Positions 31,585 through 33,404 of a stretch of 33,404 bases of DNA are shown here, piece by piece. The stretch covers positions 1 to 33,404 of the forward strand of contig JAYMTF010000575.1 in the NCBI GenBank assembly GCA_036897485.1, read 5' to 3'. The notes below the pieces were generated by a model that was given only the letters and a program-made list of their open reading frames with translations, was not told the origin of the DNA and ran no database searches. A program made the translations under genes and the position numbers. Positions within the stretch are counted from its first letter, which is position 1; each line of letters begins with the position of its first letter. Origin of the DNA: Pelargonium nanum (taxonomy: Eukaryota; Streptophyta; Magnoliopsida; Geraniales; Geraniaceae).

Positions 31585-33221
31585 CTAAAACAAAGAAGAT
31601 GGCATAAAGAGCATGTTAAGAGAAGGTAAACAAAATGAAATTCTGGTGTATTATGGGAATAACCTATATGCAAAGCAAGGTAAGACTGCATACAAATAAT
31701 GACCCTCACCCAAATAACACAATGATGGGAATCTCATGCACTGGATCGCCCTTTACAAAGTAACCAAGTCTAGAAGTTCAAAATCTCTCTCTTAAAAATC
31801 ATCAGACTCAAACAAAAATTGCAGCTGCAAAATGAACCTACTTAACATCAATAATACACTAAAGCATATACAATGGGTTCCTTAGGAAGTTATGGTTTCT
31901 TCCAGCTCTGCAACAACTCAACTTCCACCAAACATCTATAACACCATTACCTTCATGGGCAAAACATAACAAAAAGGAAAAAGAGAAAAAAAAATACTAA
32001 CACATTATTAAAATTACACATACTACAAGTACAACAGAAGCAAAACAGACCACGCAATTCAAATTATGGTAACATCTCCAACTCTAGTTCAGCTAAAGTC
32101 ATCCATCTTTTGTAACAACAAACAGAATCCTAAACTCAATTTCCTTCGCATTCCCACATTTTCCTCAGGAATTAAACAAGTACCAACAACATATTAATGC
32201 ATTTCAGGTATACTAACATCTCCAACTCTAATTCAGCTAAAGTCACCCATCTTCTGATACAACAAAACCGCCACAAAATCCTAAACTCAAATTCCTTCAC
32301 ATTCCCGCATTTTCTCAAAAAAAAAAAAAACATAAAATTAACAAATACACAACAAAATACTATTTCTTTTCAAGTCATAGTAACATCTCCAAGTCTAGTT
32401 CAGCTAAAGTCACCCATCTTTTGCAACAACAAAAGGACCACAGAATCATAAACCCAATTGCCTTCGCATTCCCACATCTTCCCAGGAACCAAACAAAAAA
32501 AACTAGCAAATACCCAACAAAATACTAACTCATTTCAAGTTATAGTAACATCTTCAGCTCTATTTCAGCTAAAGACACCTACTGTTTCCTTCTCATTCCC
32601 GCATTTTCCTAGGAAACAAACACAAAACCAACAAAATATCAACACATTGCAAGTTATAAATCTCCAGCTCTATTCCAGCAAAAGTCACTCATTGTTTGCA
32701 ACATAAAAATTCACACAAGCCTCAACTCAATTTCCTTCTCGTTCCCAAGTTTTCCCAGAAACCAAACACATGATCAACAACTACCCAGCAAATAAATATC
32801 TGATAAAAAATAAACTGTACTAATGCATTTCAAGTTATAGTAACATCTTCAGCTCTATTTCAGCTAAACTCACCTACTGTTCGCTCTAACAACACGTCTC
32901 TGCATATGGAGACTCAGTTTCCTTCCCATTCCCGCATTTTCCCAGAAACCAAACACAAAACCAACAAATTATCAACACATTGCAAGTTATACATCTCCAG
33001 CTCTATTTCAGCAAAAGTCACTCATTGCTTGCAACATAAAAATCCACACAAGCCTCACCTCAATTTCCTTGTCGCTCCCAAGTTTTCCCGGAAACCAAAC
33101 ACATAATCAACAACTACCCAGAAAATAAATATCTGATTAAAAATCAACTGTTTCACACAAATATCAAAAGTCACCATGAAAATATAGAACTTCTGAAAAT
33201 AGATTGCAGAAGGATCTGTAC
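31585..33221 (-). other. 5'-leader intron of the FLX-like gene (~1.6 kb)
   Basis: The acceptor TTTTAG/GG lies ten to fifteen bases upstream of the ATG (minus strand, at 31585). A good donor, GAAAG/GTACAG, is at 33221. The span has no coding exon and is largely filled by tandem repeats. First leader introns of this kind often raise expression in plants; whether this one does is not shown. Confidence 0.65.
32060..33145. repeat. Tandem repeat array, about seven units, with dimeric higher-order order
   Basis: Each unit contains tcaagttatagtaacatctccagctctatttcagctaaagtcac-like text, then (in most) a caacataaaa-rich part, then tcaatttccttc-cattccc-cattttccca-gaaaccaaacacaa. The acatctcc/acatcttc anchors lie near 32071, 32214, 32382, 32547, 32657, 32842 and 32991, with spacing of 111-185 bases. 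Units 4 and 6 resemble each other (aacatcttcagctctatttcagctaaa), as do units 5 and 7 (tctccagctctatt-cagcaaaagtcactcattg), giving a period of about 300 bases at the end nearest the donor. Three short frames inside it are artefacts. Confidence 0.85.
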
Positions 33222-33404
33222 CTTTCGGAGATGGGCACAAATGAGAATATGGGACGCCTTGAAATCACCCGATCGGTGTATTCGCGAGGTCTCAAGAGTG
33301 TTCACAAGTTTCGTTTACATGAGGGTTAAAGGTTTTTTCGGTACCTAGACTTTTTTCGAAAACTCAATTTGGTACCTGATGCGCCTGTTTTGACCGGGGG
33401 TCAA
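33222..33404 (-). promoter_or_regulatory. Leader exon 1 and promoter-proximal DNA of the FLX-like gene
   Basis: The region directly upstream of the donor at 33221 (CCCATCTCCGAAAG on the minus strand) is the likely untranslated first exon. Beyond about 33310 the plus strand has cggtacctagactttttt and, 30 bases later, aatttggtacctgatgcg. This repeated ggtacct motif is typical, in my experience, of dispersed plant repeats. No TATA box was identified before the window ends. Confidence 0.4.

Overview
This window is nuclear DNA of a flowering plant. Five protein genes have GT-AG introns, long AT-rich spacers and plant-type transposon debris, and the protein families are plant-specific. I would guess a eudicot, perhaps an asterid such as Lamiales; that guess rests on protein resemblance recalled from memory and is not proven. 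There are no bacterial features, CRISPR arrays, tRNA or rRNA genes, and no intact autonomous transposon.

Layout. Positions 1-5400 are gene-free and repeat-rich: a GC-rich duplicated fragment, a 160-bp diverged duplication, a ~67-bp degenerate minisatellite, a Stowaway MITE with TA target sites, and two tRNA-derived SINEs with recognisable target-site duplications. Positions 5409-12072 (+) hold a nine-exon kinase with an N-terminal USP-like domain. Positions 13609-17586 (-) hold a ten-exon double-RRM protein. Positions 18956-19540 (-) hold an intronless, very GC-rich PRA1.F gene. Positions 23451-26834 (+) hold a four-exon phospholipase D of the alpha4/epsilon type. Positions 29728-31573 (-) hold a four-exon FLX-like coiled-coil protein, whose 5' leader carries a ~1.6-kb intron (31585-33221) filled with tandem repeats. 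All five reading frames were spliced by eye. Each closes in phase with conserved family sequence across every junction (755, 276, 194, 761 and 279 aa).

How they fit together. The genes are not an operon and have unrelated roles: signalling kinase, RNA binding, vesicle trafficking, phospholipid hydrolysis and flowering-related chromatin regulation. They do look like a conserved neighbourhood. From memory, the Arabidopsis blocks At1g55170-At1g55200 and At3g13690-At3g13720 each retain a subset of these five families, and this window appears to hold the union.

Most worth checking: two short introns that are multiples of three and stop-free, one of them splitting the second HKD catalytic motif of the phospholipase D; the higher-order tandem repeat in the FLX-like leader intron; and the recurrence of 70-200 bp diverged direct duplications in many of the larger noncoding segments. 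I did not find a clearly new multi-gene system.
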